Positions 1 through 10,797 of a DNA stretch of 64,000 nt are shown piece by piece. Position numbers and translations under genes: made by a program. The stretch comes from Lasiosphaeria ovina (Eukaryota > Ascomycota > Sordariomycetes > Sordariales > Lasiosphaeriaceae), in assembly GCA_033439765.1 (NCBI GenBank), contig JAULSN010000013.1, positions 558,001 to 622,000 of the forward strand, written 5' to 3'. The stretch's first letter is position 1. The number at the start of each line of letters is the position of its first letter. Under the pieces are notes generated by a model. It did not search any database, had not been told where the DNA came from, and was given only the letters and a program-made list of their open reading frames with translations.

Positions 1-1301
1 AGCAGCAGCGGTTTCCACAGCAGCAGCCGCTTGCACCACAGCAGCAGCAGCAGCAGCAGCAGCATCCTCCTCTGCAAGTCATGCAATACCAACCTCCCGG
101 CAAGGACCAATGGCAGAAGGGTTCATCATCATACTATTCATCGCACCGTTTCGCGCCCGTCGGAGGTAGTAATGGATTCCCGCAGCTTCCTGGCTTGACC
201 TGGCCCCCTGCTCACATGAAATCAGGGCAAAATTCTCAATTAAGAGTCTGGCCTTCTTCGACGGACGCGGCTGCTCTCCGGCCGTATCCTAGGTCAATGA
301 CACCGCCGGCGTTGCAGTCTCCGAGTTTTGCCCTTCCGCAATCTGATATTGCAGGAGTGCAGCCGCAGATTGGCACGTACCAGAAGTACAGCTTCTTTCA
401 GGTCCACCACAACCGGTAGGTTTCCAAAAACACTTTCCTATTAATTGCCAAAGATGCTAAAACCAGACACAGGGACTCGTCGAGATACCGGACGCCGTAT
501 GGACATTGGGGTGGATTTACCAATGGCTATGAGGGTAACCTACGGGCGTTCCTGATACGAGCCCAGCATGCTCTCTCCGGAAAGAAAACGGCGCTCAAGG
601 CTATTCCGGCTTCGCTACTTCAACCTCTGCAGCCCCGGATTGCTCCCTCCCCTAGTGGTCAACCATCAACCCCCAGCCACGGCACTCCCCAAAACCGCGC
701 ATTCTCTCATCCGGAATCTCAAAGTCCTCGGAAATCTTTCTACTATGATAACTCGAGGGTTTTACCTACAGCAGTGGCATCACAGTCGTATCAGGACCAA
801 GTGCATCATTCTATACCCACCCATACGGAAACACCTGAGGTTCAGCAGCCGGTATCAACGCCATTGCATCCTGCCATACGACCGCAGTACGGGTCGCCTT
901 GGTCGGACATGAGCCAGAATAATTCCAACACGTGGTCGTCGCCAACCCCGAATAAACCCAGTCCGCCGCCCGCGCGGCCTTCCGCGCAAGCCAAAGCTCC
1001 AACCTACCACAAGCAAAGCCACAGTCCGATCCCATTGCCGTCATATGTGAAACAGGTCCCGGTACTTGCGGCGGCGAACAACCCAATCCCTTCTCCACTC
1101 AGCCGACCTCCACTCCTGGCGGCCTCGCCTCAGACGGGATCCTGGAATGAGTCAGGCGCTTCTGAGAGTAAACCACGGGCGGTGCAGACGCCATTCAAGG
1201 CGGCTGCAGCACCCACTCCGACACATAAAAATACACATATAACAGTATCTTCACCCGCTCCTATCACGTTTGAGCATACATACCCGCCGCCACCTCAAAA
1301 C

Positions 1302-1336
<35 letters not shown>

Positions 1337-1715
1337 ACAACTGCATCATCATCTGCAGCCGCACCTGCAACCGTACCAGCAGCCACAACACCAGCAGCAA
1401 CAGCCGCAACAGCCGCAACAACAACAAAGCTACTGGGCTCCGTCTCACGATTTTGTAGACCAATCGTTCTATCCAGCGCCACCGACGGCAGGAATATCGT
1501 CTGGCACGCCGCAGTACTCGTCGCCTTATCACCACCCGTCTTTTGATATGACAGCTGGCTTCGACGGAGGCGGGTATCACGACCAGACCTATTTCTCTCC
1601 CATGCTAGCCGAGACACAGGCACCTGAAGAGGAGGTTTCGGCCGATCCGGCGGCGCTGGTGGAGAAAATGATGTTGAATCTTAGGCGGGCAAGCCAAATG
1701 GGTGCGCCGACGTAG
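1..1715 (+). CDS. Glutamine-rich low-complexity protein, 3' part of gene
   Basis: The frame is open from the window edge (codons from base 3) to a TAG at 1713-1715, so the start lies upstream. One intron is needed, 416-472: donor GTAGGT, branch-like GCTAAAA, acceptor ACACAG, joining CG|G to keep the frame. The product is rich in Gln, Pro and Ser. A CAG run at about 39-62 gives polyQ, and a longer CAG/CAA stretch at 1304-1425 gives QQQ..PQLHHH..QQ. Just after the intron is a non-repetitive block (YRTPYGHWGGFTNGYEG, then a helix-like segment ending LLQPLQP) that looks like the only folded or conserved part here. The C-terminus (ALVEKMMLNLRRASQM) is helix-like. No catalytic motif is visible. Polyglutamine/proline composition is common in fungal transcription co-regulators, but that role is only inferred from composition and I do not recognise the family. 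Confidence 0.75.
1304..1336 (+). repeat. (CAG)n microsatellite, coding
   Basis: About eleven CAG units in frame, coding polyglutamine inside the first gene. A shorter eight-unit CAG run sits at about 39-62. Both are candidates for length variation between strains. Confidence 0.85.
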
Positions 1716-2810
1716 AACTACGTGGTATTTCTGTAATGATGTGGAGACTTTTACTACGACTTCGGATGGCAGGACATGGCGAGGAATTTGGCGTTATAGG
1801 TTCGATTCAAGGGTGGCCAGGACGGCCGGATGCCGGGGACGGACGGCTATGGGAGTCATTTAGGGCCATCAACATGGGATAACACATTATTTTATAAGTT
1901 TCGCTCTCAAGCGATGTACGATTAGGCGCACGACTTAGATGAGCATTGCCGGGGCTAGGAAACCCGAGAGCGGAGAACTCGGTTTGCTTTCAAGTTCAAC
2001 AAATGCAGTAGAAACATGGGTGACCTGATGCAGCGACGTGGCCCGGAGAGGCATCTCTCGGCCGGGCTGGGGACCAGCCCTGCAATAGGCCCAGGAACAT
2101 GTGTAACGAGTTGTACACGTGTAATTGACCCAGGCTTATCCCCAGTGCTGGATTCACCCTCGACCCGTCTGTCGTCAACCGTAGAGTGGTGACTGGAGTG
2201 TGGGTCTCGATCCGTCTTTGTATGTGCATAGTGATGTACATGTACAGTACTATAACAAATTGGTTGGAACAAAGCTAAGAATGAAGTACCTTGGGACCCT
2301 GGCGGCAGGCTTGAGACCGGGGGGGGCATTGTCGACCGTTGCGGGTGTGGGGAAGGCGCAGGGCGATCATCGAATGGAGGGGCGGCTGTGTTGCGTTGCA
2401 GGTTTCCGGGGCGGGCGTGGGCCAGGATGTGACGTCAAGCATGACATGCCGCTTCTTCACATCCGCATTTCCTGCTTTTTGGCCTCAGCCTTAGGCGAGG
2501 GCCTCTTGGCCGGATGGCGAGAAATAAATAGGTGGCGTGCTTCCCCCTTTGTGCTCTTGACTCGTGTCTAGCCCAAAATCCCCATTCTGCAACTTTTTTC
2601 TCTGCGTTGGTCGTTTCATACCTGTGCTAGTTTATATATACCTCCCCTCCCCATACGGCGCAGCAGCCGTCCAATCCCAGCGCGCCATCAAGCTTTGTTA
2701 GCGACTGAGCGGCCAGCACAGCCAGGGCCCCTAACATAACCCATCAGCCCCGACCACAACATACCTATCCATATATACATATAGTTGAAACCCCAATCCC
2801 CGAGACAGTC
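1716..2810. other. Intergenic region
   Basis: No convincing gene. It holds the 3' flank of the Gln-rich gene, a palindromic TGACGTCA at 2430-2437, and a TATATATA-like stretch near 2633-2641 that lies about 170 bp before the next start codon. Short open frames here lack codon bias or recognisable motifs. Confidence 0.6.
2430..2437. promoter_or_regulatory. CRE/ATF-type palindrome TGACGTCA
   Basis: Perfect eight-base CRE palindrome about 375 bp upstream of the NTF2-like gene. In fungi Atf1/CREB-type bZIP factors bind this sequence. A single copy could be chance. Confidence 0.3.
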
Positions 2811-3434
2811 ATGCCTACCGTCCTTGGCCTCACCAACGACTCCCGAACCGCCTCGTCTCCCGCCCAGAACCAACTCCAGACGCGGCCGCCCCAGAGCCAA
2901 TCCCCCAGGCCCAAGCAGCAGCCCGCAGCCCCCGGCACATCCAACAATAAGATGGGCGGCGGCGGCGAGAACAGCAACAAGAAACACGACCGGCTCAACA
3001 CCATCAGCAAGCGCAACCACGCGGCCGCGCACGAGGTCGAGACGCTGCTGTGGCGCGCCCTGTGCGACTCGCCCGAGGCCGCCAAGGAGTACATGGCCGA
3101 GGACTGCATCATGATCAACCCGCTGTTCGCGCCCGGCGGGTCGACCGAGCCCATGGGCAAGGACACGGAGCCGTCCGTCGAGGACGTGCTGGCCGGCGGC
3201 GCGCCCTGGGCCGGCTTCCGCTTCCACGGCGAGCCGCTCGTCGTCGAGATCGACCTTATGGCGGTCGCGCTCGTGTATAAAGTCAGCTTGTTCCGGCAGT
3301 CGAGCAAGAAGAATGGCGGCATGCGCGAGATTGTCGCGAGTGTGAGCAGTGCGTGGCGCCAGACGGCGGGCGCGGATTGGTTGTTGTGCGCGCAGCATGT
3401 GGCGTATGCGGATGATGATGATGACGATGAGTGA
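2811..3434 (+). CDS. NTF2-like (SnoaL/DUF4440-type) domain protein
   Basis: Single-exon 207-residue protein starting at the ATG after CAGTC. Residues 1-65 are disordered (Ser, Pro, Gln, Asn). From about residue 66 a compact domain follows: a helical start (NHAAAHEVETLLWRALCDSP, EAAKEYMAEDCIMINP) and then beta-like strands (LVVEIDLMAVALVYKVSLFR, REIVASVSSAWRQTAGADW). The pattern helix, D-C-x-x-x-x-P, and late strands with S-x-x-W resembles the NTF2-like superfamily (SnoaL, DUF4440, CaMKII association domain). The C-terminus ends in a poly-Asp run. These folds bind small ligands or mediate oligomerisation, and no specific reaction can be assigned. Codon use is strongly G/C-ending, as in the other housekeeping genes here. 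Confidence 0.75.
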   Translation: MPTVLGLTNDSRTASSPAQNQLQTRPPQSQSPRPKQQPAAPGTSNNKMGGGGENSNKKHDRLNTISKRNHAAAHEVETLLWRALCDSPEAAKEYMAEDCIMINPLFAPGGSTEPMGKDTEPSVEDVLAGGAPWAGFRFHGEPLVVEIDLMAVALVYKVSLFRQSSKKNGGMREIVASVSSAWRQTAGADWLLCAQHVAYADDDDDDE

Positions 3435-4017
3435 TTATTTTTGTGCTTGGCTCTGCGGTTTTGGGTTCGGTTTTGGTCTTCGGAGATGCTTTTCGGAAAA
3501 GGGTTGGAAAGGGGGTGGATCGAGATTTGAAACTTACGTGTGCGCTGTACTGTGCTGTGTGAAGAGTAAGCGGATTTTTCCTTTTGGGGTTGTTGGACGC
3601 CATGGGCATCGGTGTTGTTGTGTGTTATCTGTTATCTGAGAGTTTAATTTCTTGTCTGTTTAATTAGTTCTCTGGCTGTGAGGAAATACTTTGTGCCAAC
3701 TTAACTGTGTTCGTATTAGTGTGTGCGTGGTGACGGGGCATAAGCAATTTCACTTCGGGTGATAGATCTAATTAACTCACGCAGCCACTCCTTTAGCAGG
3801 CGAAACAAAAGTAAATACTTTGTGCCAAAGACCAAAAAGCTTGACCAAATCTCGGCGACGATGGATATTTTTAAAGTTGCGAACCTTACACCGTGGCAGT
3901 TTTACACCACGTTTGTCCTTTTCATCACCATCACATCAACAGTCACGATCTACCACCGTCACCATCTGCCAACTTTAACGGTAAACACCGTCCAGCTTAC
4001 CAATTAATTATGTCTCG
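3435..4017. other. Intergenic, possible short membrane-segment reading frame
   Basis: No firm gene. An ATG at 3861 opens a 48-codon frame with one hydrophobic segment (WQFYTTFVLFITITSTVTI) that stops at 4005-4007, just before the SAR1-like remnant but in another frame. It could be an old N-terminal part of that remnant or chance. Confidence 0.35.
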
Positions 4018-4639
4018 GTATTCAATTGGTTCCACCGCACTGTCTCGTATGGATTCTTCGGGCCCGAGCCAGACCGAGAAAATCTCGTCTTGGCTGGGAT
4101 GAGCAACGTCGGGAAAAGAGTCTGCTACAGATGTTCAAGTACAATCTACCAGGCGCCCCTGTACCTATCGGGCACCCATACGCCGAGAAGTTCGTGACCA
4201 ACAACTTGACGTTCACCACTGTTGACCTCAGAAGCAACGACGAAGACCTCCGCTCGTGGAAAGGCGTCATTTTCGACGTCAAGGCCGTCATCTTCGTGGT
4301 CGATGCCTCGGCTTCTGATTGGCGTCTTACCCTGGCCTCAGAGGCGCTTGAAGATCTCTTGTGCATCGAGGAACTCGAGGGGGTGCCGTTTGTGGTGCTG
4401 GACAACAAAGCCGACCGCCCCAACGCTTGTACGTCAGCTCTCTTCAGTCGTATAAGTGCACAATCCATTGCTTCCTGCCGCTAACCTTGGGTCCTGAACA
4501 GTCTCGGAGGATGTCCTGCGCGAACGGCTTCACCTAATTAGGCCAGCACACAGATCGGCCCATCAGGCTGTTCATGTGCTCTGTCACGGAGAATTGGGGA
4601 TGTGGAGAGGCTATCAGATGGCTTGCGGAGCACTTATAG
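4018..4639 (+). pseudogene. Decayed SAR1-like small GTPase
   Basis: SAR1 is the COPII coat GTPase. Its landmarks can be read in order here but in shifting frames. From 4018 there is VFNWFHRTVSYGFFG, then LVLAGMSNVGK, matching the SAR1 N-terminal NWFYD helix and the GLDNAGK P-loop. A one-base loss around 4115 shifts to SLLQMFKY, FVTNNLTFTTVDL, AVIFVVDAS and GVPFVVLDNKADRPNA, corresponding to switch, DLGGH, VFLVDA and NKID regions. A plausible intron (about 4430-4501, GTACGT..CAG) leads to SEDVLRERLHL. A second shift then gives RPIRLFMCSV and GEAIRWLAEHL followed by TAG at 4637-4639, the usual SAR1 C-terminus. Besides two frameshifts, P-loop GKT has become GKR and DLGGH has become DLRSN, so GTP handling should be lost. 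SR-beta was considered, but the NWF start and RPIRLFMCSV end favour SAR1. Confidence 0.75.
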
Positions 4640-5554
4640 CACGACGAGGCCTCGAGGGAAGATACTTGCGCTCAGTCACGTCCCGATGTTGGATACGGCT
4701 CGCACACAAGGCATATCTTGATCGTACTTGACATTAGAGAAGCGTGATCTTTGATAAGTAATCAATCATGATAGAATCCCTTGGATACCTGCAAAAGTTG
4801 ATCGTTTAGTTTCACCTTTTTCCATACCTAACTATTCACGATGGCTTCGTTGGCTCCGTTCAGCTTAGTCTAGTTCTAATTATCACTATTTAGAGGTCCG
4901 TGCGTTGTCCAAATGTCTAGGCGCGTCACCCCCGCTACTAGGCGCGTCCATCCCCCGTTCTCTTTCTCTTTTTCTGTTCCGCCATACCTCCATCCCCAGG
5001 CATACCTAACTCTCTCCCCAAGCATACCTACCTCCATCACCGATCACCGATCACCGATCACCGATCACCGATCAACGAACAGAGCCACTACTTCTCCGGA
5101 CAGACGTCGCTCAGCAGAATATACATGCTCATACTCTCTGACTCGTACTGTTGGAATGACGTGCTAGTCAGCCACAGAGGTGGCGGTGGAGGCGCAGTTC
5201 AGGACCCCCAGCTATATTTAGCGGCCTTCGGCCACCTCTACCGGACCTCTCCTTCTAGCTACACATGTATGTACTGTACTGTGGTACAATCCATCACTCG
5301 AAACCACCGGCTTCTCGGCGTACAGTAACGCCCTGTCGATTCCGACACCTGCACCCTTCAACTTCCCTCTTCCGCATCGCGCCGCGACCAGCCAAGTTTT
5401 CAACCCCAATCTTTACCCCGCGCGCTCTCCCTACTTCCCACAAGTTTCGCATCCCGGAGCTGTCGAGATTGGTCATACAACGACCATCATCACCAAACCC
5501 TCCAGAGTCTTGTGTCCAGTCCTCTGCCCTCAGCCGGAACCCCTCCTAGATATC
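4640..5554. other. Intergenic, leader of the first F-box gene
   Basis: No gene. Contains the heptamer tandem repeat at 5041-5074. A short block near 4840-4870 (TGGCTTCGTTGGCTCCGTT) recurs at about 9888 after F-box gene 2. The pyrimidine-rich stretch just before the start (about 5340-5550) resembles the leaders of F-box copies 3 and 4. Confidence 0.5.
5041..5074. repeat. Heptamer tandem repeat (CGATCAC)n
   Basis: Almost five perfect tandem copies of CGATCAC, preceded by a partial ATCAC. Noncoding, in the leader of the first F-box gene. Confidence 0.85.
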
Positions 5555-6928
5555 ATGGCTTCACAGGAAAATACCGCCATCGCCGCCACCGAGCGCGGCT
5601 TTCGCCGCTTCCCCAACGAGATGCTGCGGATGATATTCTCCTTCGCCCAAGATTCCTCGCCAGCAGATGAGAAAACCCCAAATAAGACTATCCAGAACAT
5701 ACGTCTAGCCTGCCGAGACTTTTGCGAGCTCAGCTCCGAGTTCCTTCTTCCGGTCGTCGACATCAACGTCTCCTCAGCAGACCTCGAGTATCTCGAGGCT
5801 ATATCGCGACATCCAACCATCGGCCGCGGTGTCAAGGTTGTTCGTCTCTGCGTAGCCTTTAGCAGCCCAATTTTGGCCGCATCGATCCGGGCTTTCCGCG
5901 AGTTCTGCTTGGCTGACGCAACCCTCCCCGCTCGGAACTTGTCCGCGGAGTATCTCATGAAAGGATGGGGTATCTACAAGGGCATGTTCAAGGATCAAAT
6001 GGCGGTTCTCGCCTGCGGCAACTTCGTTACCCGCTTTGCGTCTGCCATGGCTCAGATGCCCAGTGCCCTGTCGCTCGACCTTTACACGACAATGTGCCAA
6101 GCTATGTACTACCACCATGAGGTGATAGATTTCGCAGGGCTCGTGAATAATCGACCCGGTCCCTGGGGACGCGGAGCTATCTGTCGGAGAAACCACCCCT
6201 GGCAGCACCGGAACATGCCTCTCCAGGCCATCTACGTCGAGCTACCGGCTGCTCTACACAGTGCCGGTGTGCGTCTGACTCGTCTCAGCGTGGACTTAGT
6301 GTTTGGCGACTGGGTGCTTGGCGATGTCTTGCCAGACCAACTTCAGAGAATCGTGGCCAGCGTGCAAAGCCTAGAGACGCTGTACTTCACATACCACAGC
6401 CCGCCTATCATCTCCAGACACGACGCAGAGTTCCAGCTCGAGTCGACTCGATCGTTCATGCTTGTCACGGCATTCCTGAACACAAAGAGCCTGAAGACGG
6501 TCATCATCAGCCACGAAAACCACCGGTTCCACCCTCTCCTGTACCGCACCATCGGTCTTTGGCCCCTTGAACGCGTCAGCAACGAGTTTGTGACGGCCGA
6601 CTGTTGGTCCAGCGTCAAGAAACTCAGCCTGTATAGCATGCGGTTCTCAATTCAGGACCTACAGTTAATGACGGCGAGCATGTCCAAGCCTCTTCAGCTG
6701 ATTGAGATCGACTTAAACGGCTGTCGTATCTCAGGAACCGGCTGGGCGGACTTTTTGGATCTCATGCGAGGTATCAGTCGCGTGGTGATATTCTACAGGT
6801 CTGAGGTCCACAACGAGAAACCACCCGATGCCTTCTACGGTGGTGGCCCGACAAGATCCCCGGCCGAGCTCTTCTGCATGGGAAAAATTGAAAATAATCC
6901 GCTTAGAAAGTATGACGATGAGGTTTAG
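5555..6928 (+). CDS. Long F-box protein, family copy 1 (intact)
   Basis: Uninterrupted 457-residue frame, started at the first ATG (ATATCATGGCTTC). Near the N-terminus is an F-box-like motif: RRFPNEMLRMIFSFAQ, then IQNIRLACRDFCELSSEFLL. F-boxes bind Skp1 and recruit substrates to SCF ubiquitin ligases. The rest is a conserved body shared with copies 2-4: SRHPTIGRGVKVVRL, DQMAVLACGNFVTRFASAMA, MPLQAIYVELPAALHSAGV, FGDWVLG, TADCWSSVKKLSL, and a C-terminal CMGKIENNPLRKYD. The body has spaced hydrophobic Leu positions but no clear LRR consensus, so the substrate side is unknown. It is followed by paralogs on the same strand, evidence of tandem duplication. SCF membership is inferred from the motif only. 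Confidence 0.85.
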   Translation: MASQENTAIAATERGFRRFPNEMLRMIFSFAQDSSPADEKTPNKTIQNIRLACRDFCELSSEFLLPVVDINVSSADLEYLEAISRHPTIGRGVKVVRLCVAFSSPILAASIRAFREFCLADATLPARNLSAEYLMKGWGIYKGMFKDQMAVLACGNFVTRFASAMAQMPSALSLDLYTTMCQAMYYHHEVIDFAGLVNNRPGPWGRGAICRRNHPWQHRNMPLQAIYVELPAALHSAGVRLTRLSVDLVFGDWVLGDVLPDQLQRIVASVQSLETLYFTYHSPPIISRHDAEFQLESTRSFMLVTAFLNTKSLKTVIISHENHRFHPLLYRTIGLWPLERVSNEFVTADCWSSVKKLSLYSMRFSIQDLQLMTASMSKPLQLIEIDLNGCRISGTGWADFLDLMRGISRVVIFYRSEVHNEKPPDAFYGGGPTRSPAELFCMGKIENNPLRKYDDEV

Positions 6929-7985
6929 GACATCGACAAGTAAAATCAACGGCAGGAACAGACTTCGGGAAGGACATGTTAGGGAGGCTCGGAAAGACTT
7001 TGCGGTAGCTGGATACATATGGGGATATGGTAGGGGGTTTTGGATTTGGGGATGATAATATATTACTTTCGTTGTATTACTCGACGATATCATCACAATC
7101 TCGCGGATTTGGTAGACGGCGGGTAGAGAAATGATATCGCATTAACAGCACGGGGTGTTTGATTGTTGTAAAGTGTAACAATAGCTGGCGCAACAAAGGG
7201 GTTTGTTGGGATATGAAAGGGGACATTTGAGATTGTTCAACCCCAGGTTGTTGTTTCCTAATTCCTCGCTAGGGCTGTCAACCACCATTGAACTAGCACT
7301 AGTATCATGATGATCAATTACGTGAGAACTTAGCATGTATCTTTCTTCTTCCCATCTTGCCATGCTGTCTCAGAGACTACCAACTTGGTGAAATAGAGTT
7401 GCTAGGGTCTAACGGGACCTGCCACTTGCTCGTAATCTAGGCTTCTACTGCCCCTTCCACAGAGAACGCAACCATTTTAGCCACTCCCATACACCCCCGA
7501 CGGGGCCTTGATTTCCTGTGACACATTTCCCAAACATCATCTAGCTTGTTTGTCATCCTAGTTATTCATGATATAGAGCAGCTCTTCCTTCTACAGCTTG
7601 TGAAAGTCCTAAATCGGCCAGCCGCTTAGTCGTGCCTCTCTTTTGTTGATTGTTTAACTCTCTGCTTAGCTGTTCAGTCGCGTTGTCCCCGCCAGTTGGC
7701 GCGTCCGTCTTCTATCACGCCTTTCTATTCAGTGACGATGCCTCCATTCTCGAATACAGATGCCCGAACAGAGACATTGATTCCTCGGAACAATCCTCGA
7801 TTGGGGGTATATATAGAACTTCGTGTATTACTTCTTCCTAAATTTTCACCAATTCTGGCTTTCCGGCAGTCACGTATCTCAGAGCATTTGATACTTGGCG
7901 TGTAATATCTTATTATTATCGCTCAACTCTTGGAGTCTTCAGTCTTGTCTCTATCTTATTTTGGTATTCATTTGCCATTACCATC
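6929..7985. other. Intergenic between F-box copies 1 and 2
   Basis: AT-richer than the genes, with no supported gene. Short frames at 7142-7363 and 7650-7905 have no recognisable content. Confidence 0.55.
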
Positions 7986-9371
7986 ATGTCTAGTACCGTG
8001 AAGAAGGATGTCGCCGAGATAAAGGATGACGTTGAGTTGACCTCTCAGCCTAAAACTAAGCGTCCCCCTGGCGTCCCCTCTATTCCGAGCGAAATCCTCA
8101 GGATGATCTTCTCCAACCTTCAGGAGTCAACCCCATCTGACCCAAGCCCCAACCGGGACCTCCAACGCATACGTATGGTATCCCGCCGGTTCTACAACCT
8201 TAGCTCGGACATGCTCTTCCCAGTCATTGACATTGACATCAGTACGACGAGCCTTCGAAACATCGACATGATCTCGCGCCACGAAACCATGAGGCTGGGC
8301 GTGAGAGCCGTTCGCATCGGCGTCGACCTCATGAGTCCCATCCTGGTCGAGTCCCGACTTTGCTTCCGGCGGTACTGCTGGAGAATACAGCGGCTCGGCC
8401 CGCGCATTTCGTACCACGAACTCCCAGAGATTTTCGATACCGAGGACGACTTCCTCGCTGCCTGGGCCAGGTACAAGGCTCTGTATCACGACCAGATGCA
8501 CCTGCTACAGACCGGTGAGTTTACCCGCGTTGTGGCTCAAGCCATGGCTCGGATGGATAGAGCCAAGTCTCTCGAGCTGTACACCACCGAACTCTTCACC
8601 GACTACTACGAGGACGAGGCGGAAAAGTTCAGTGAGTTCGCGGATATGCAGGTTGACTACCCGGACGTGGGCACTATCCGGCGTTTCGACCACGAGTGGG
8701 AAGATCGCAGCATGCCTCTCACAGCCATCTATATTGACCTGCCCAGGGTGCTGCACGAGGCCGGCGTCCATGTGACCAAGCTTTCGGTCGACTTTTCATG
8801 GGGCGACTGGACCCTCGAGTTAAAGCGACTTTCCTCGTCACAGGCCAAGGGAATCCAGAACGGTCTGAAGGAGTGCAAAACCCTGCGTTTCATCATAAGC
8901 GGCCACGCCGTGGCCGACGAAGCAAACGAGGCTCTCCAGAGCTCCCAAGCCTTCTACCTCATGGAGAAGTACCTGAACGCGCCGTCGCTGGAGACTGTCG
9001 AGGTCGGCAAAAACTCCGCCATCGACTATTTCGATATCAGCCGGAGATTCCTGGCGGCCCAGTGCTGGCCCAGCGTCCGCAACCTCTACATCCGGCATGG
9101 AGAGTTCGGGTTGAGAGAGGTGAAGCTTCTCGTAGACGGCCTGACCAGGCCGATTTCCTCGCTCACGCTGGACGGGACAGTTCTCCCGACCAACGAGGAG
9201 GACCAGTGCTTGGACGTCCTGAGAGGCGTAGCCCAGAAAGTCAGGATTCTCGACCCTTTGGTCGATCCCCACAGCGCCGCAGAGAGGGTCTTCAATAGCT
9301 CAGACGGCCTCAGCTTGGCTAACCGGTATTGTGAGGGGCTGATCGACAATAACCCTTTCCGAGATAACTAG
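7986..9371 (+). CDS. Long F-box protein, family copy 2 (intact)
   Basis: Uninterrupted 461-residue frame from ATG in ACCATCATGTCTAG. The N-terminus is charged. The F-box lies at about residues 35-75: PSIPSEILRMIFSNLQ, then LQRIRMVSRRFYNLSSDMLF. The body aligns with copy 1 throughout: MISRHETMRLGVRAVRIGVD, CFRRYCWRIQRLG, DQMHLLQTGEFTRVVAQAMA, MPLTAIYIDLPRVLHEAGV, WGDWTLE, AAQCWPSVRNLYI, and YCEGLIDNNPFRDN at the end. The shared C-terminal Cys-x-Gly-x-Ile-x-x-Asn-Pro-x-Arg pattern marks the family. It probably acts as an SCF substrate receptor, an inference from the F-box. A long direct repeat begins about 110 bp after its stop. Confidence 0.85.
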   Translation: MSSTVKKDVAEIKDDVELTSQPKTKRPPGVPSIPSEILRMIFSNLQESTPSDPSPNRDLQRIRMVSRRFYNLSSDMLFPVIDIDISTTSLRNIDMISRHETMRLGVRAVRIGVDLMSPILVESRLCFRRYCWRIQRLGPRISYHELPEIFDTEDDFLAAWARYKALYHDQMHLLQTGEFTRVVAQAMARMDRAKSLELYTTELFTDYYEDEAEKFSEFADMQVDYPDVGTIRRFDHEWEDRSMPLTAIYIDLPRVLHEAGVHVTKLSVDFSWGDWTLELKRLSSSQAKGIQNGLKECKTLRFIISGHAVADEANEALQSSQAFYLMEKYLNAPSLETVEVGKNSAIDYFDISRRFLAAQCWPSVRNLYIRHGEFGLREVKLLVDGLTRPISSLTLDGTVLPTNEEDQCLDVLRGVAQKVRILDPLVDPHSAAERVFNSSDGLSLANRYCEGLIDNNPFRDN

Positions 9372-10797
9372 ATCTGGTCTTTAGCGCCCTCGAGACACGG
9401 ACTTTGTGACATAGTCAGGGGCTCACCTACACTCTTACCTAGGTAATGTAATTTAGTACGACTTTTCTTTTTCTTGGCCTGCCCTCCCTCTGATCAGAGG
9501 GCCAGCATATTGCTCTTTACCTCTTTTGGATCTTTGCTTAGAAATCACACTTTTTTTTACCATAAATTGATCCCCAGACCAGTGCCACGCAGTAGTGACT
9601 TTTTCTTGTTTTATTTGACCACCTGGCTGTGATTACGTGCACCTTAATTACTTTTACTCAGTAAGACGAGCCTTACAGTTGTTTTTGTTATTTTGTGCTA
9701 GGTGTGGTATCTTTTCACCCCTTTACCATCGAATGTTGCGGCGCCATGTCGAAATGTTTACTGCAATTTGGGTTAACGTTACCGAGTCTTAAAATAAGCT
9801 AACTTGTGTCATCTTATTCATGAGCCAGAGCAACCCTTCCTTCCGAACTTATTAAGTCTCTCTTCGCCGCCTTACCTCGCCTACAGTGGCTTCGGTGGCT
9901 CCGTTTAGCTTTCTTCTCATCTATAATTGACCCGAAAGTTTCTCGAATATGAATGGGTTAGTCAAGAAATGGACAACGATCGAATAAACTTTTACAAAAG
10001 AAAATTCGTATTAGGTCAACTAGGCTAGAAGCGGAACACTAAAACCCAAAACGGAAATAAGCTTTAACAACCGATATTAGCCCCACATATATAGGTAAAA
10101 ATATAACTTTATTAAACTACGTGCCCGACATGCGTATAAGAGAGCACCTGTATAGGGTGCTACAGTGGGATCGGTACTGCAGCTGGCAGAGCGGAAGCGG
10201 TAGCGAATGCGGGGAGCCAAGTGTAGGTAGGTCGACCAAGTGCAGGGTAGACTGTAGGGAACTGTGCCCTATAGTCTAGTACAACAGTGCTCTATGTAGG
10301 GCACTGAGGAAAGCAGGCTGACTGCCACAGGTCTGTAGGACTCTGCTATAGGCCTACCACTTAGACTGTTAGGACTCTACACGGCAGTCTACCTCGTAGG
10401 CTGCTTGTTCGAGGTACGTCGCGACAACTTTCATGCTGTGAGGTAGCAGTTCGGATGACACCATTATGCAAACGAAAATTGCCGGTCAGAACCCCAATTG
10501 CCTGCCGACAGCTGGATTCGATCCGGTATCTTGACGTCGGCCGAGGCGAGTGCAGGGAAGCAGATTTTAGCGCAGCTCTAGTCTAGTTACCGTGATCCAA
10601 AAAGGGCTGTATGTGAGTTGCAAGGATCTTTTCGAGACCCAGGCTCGATACACCAGTCCACCCACGAAGTACCACCGTTTTCCTTGGCCCATACAAACAA
10701 CCGGCGTTAGCAAACTCACTGAAACTACCGCTCGTTTTCAAGGCAGTAACTCTAACGTACACGAGTCAAATTTCAATTCTCTAATAACTGCGAGAAC
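9372..10797. other. Intergenic with repeat and possible decayed mobile DNA
   Basis: Holds one arm of the long direct repeat (9482-9890). Beyond it, 9930-10580 is AT-rich and then a run of short related words (TAGGGCAC, TAGGGTGC, TGTAGGAC) with no open frame, resembling worn transposon or LTR sequence. I could not assign it to a family. Confidence 0.4.
9482..9890 (+). repeat. Long direct repeat, left arm
   Basis: Aligns along its length with 15101-15590. Shared blocks include CCCTCCCTCT.ATCAGAGG, ATTGCTCTTTACC, ATCCCCAGACCAGTGCCACG, GAGCCTTA.AGTTGTTTTTG, and CCTTCC.TCCGAACT. The copies differ by many substitutions and small indels. The left arm follows F-box copy 2 and the right arm precedes F-box copy 3, as expected if a gene-plus-flank unit was duplicated. 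Confidence 0.75.

Noticed and set aside
2688..3398. Minus-strand frames over the NTF2-like gene
   Set aside because: GC-rich antisense shadow; the plus strand has the recognisable fold pattern.
10505..10585. Possible tRNA on the minus strand (GGATCGAATCC B-box-like word)
   Set aside because: No matching A box at the right distance and stems do not pair.
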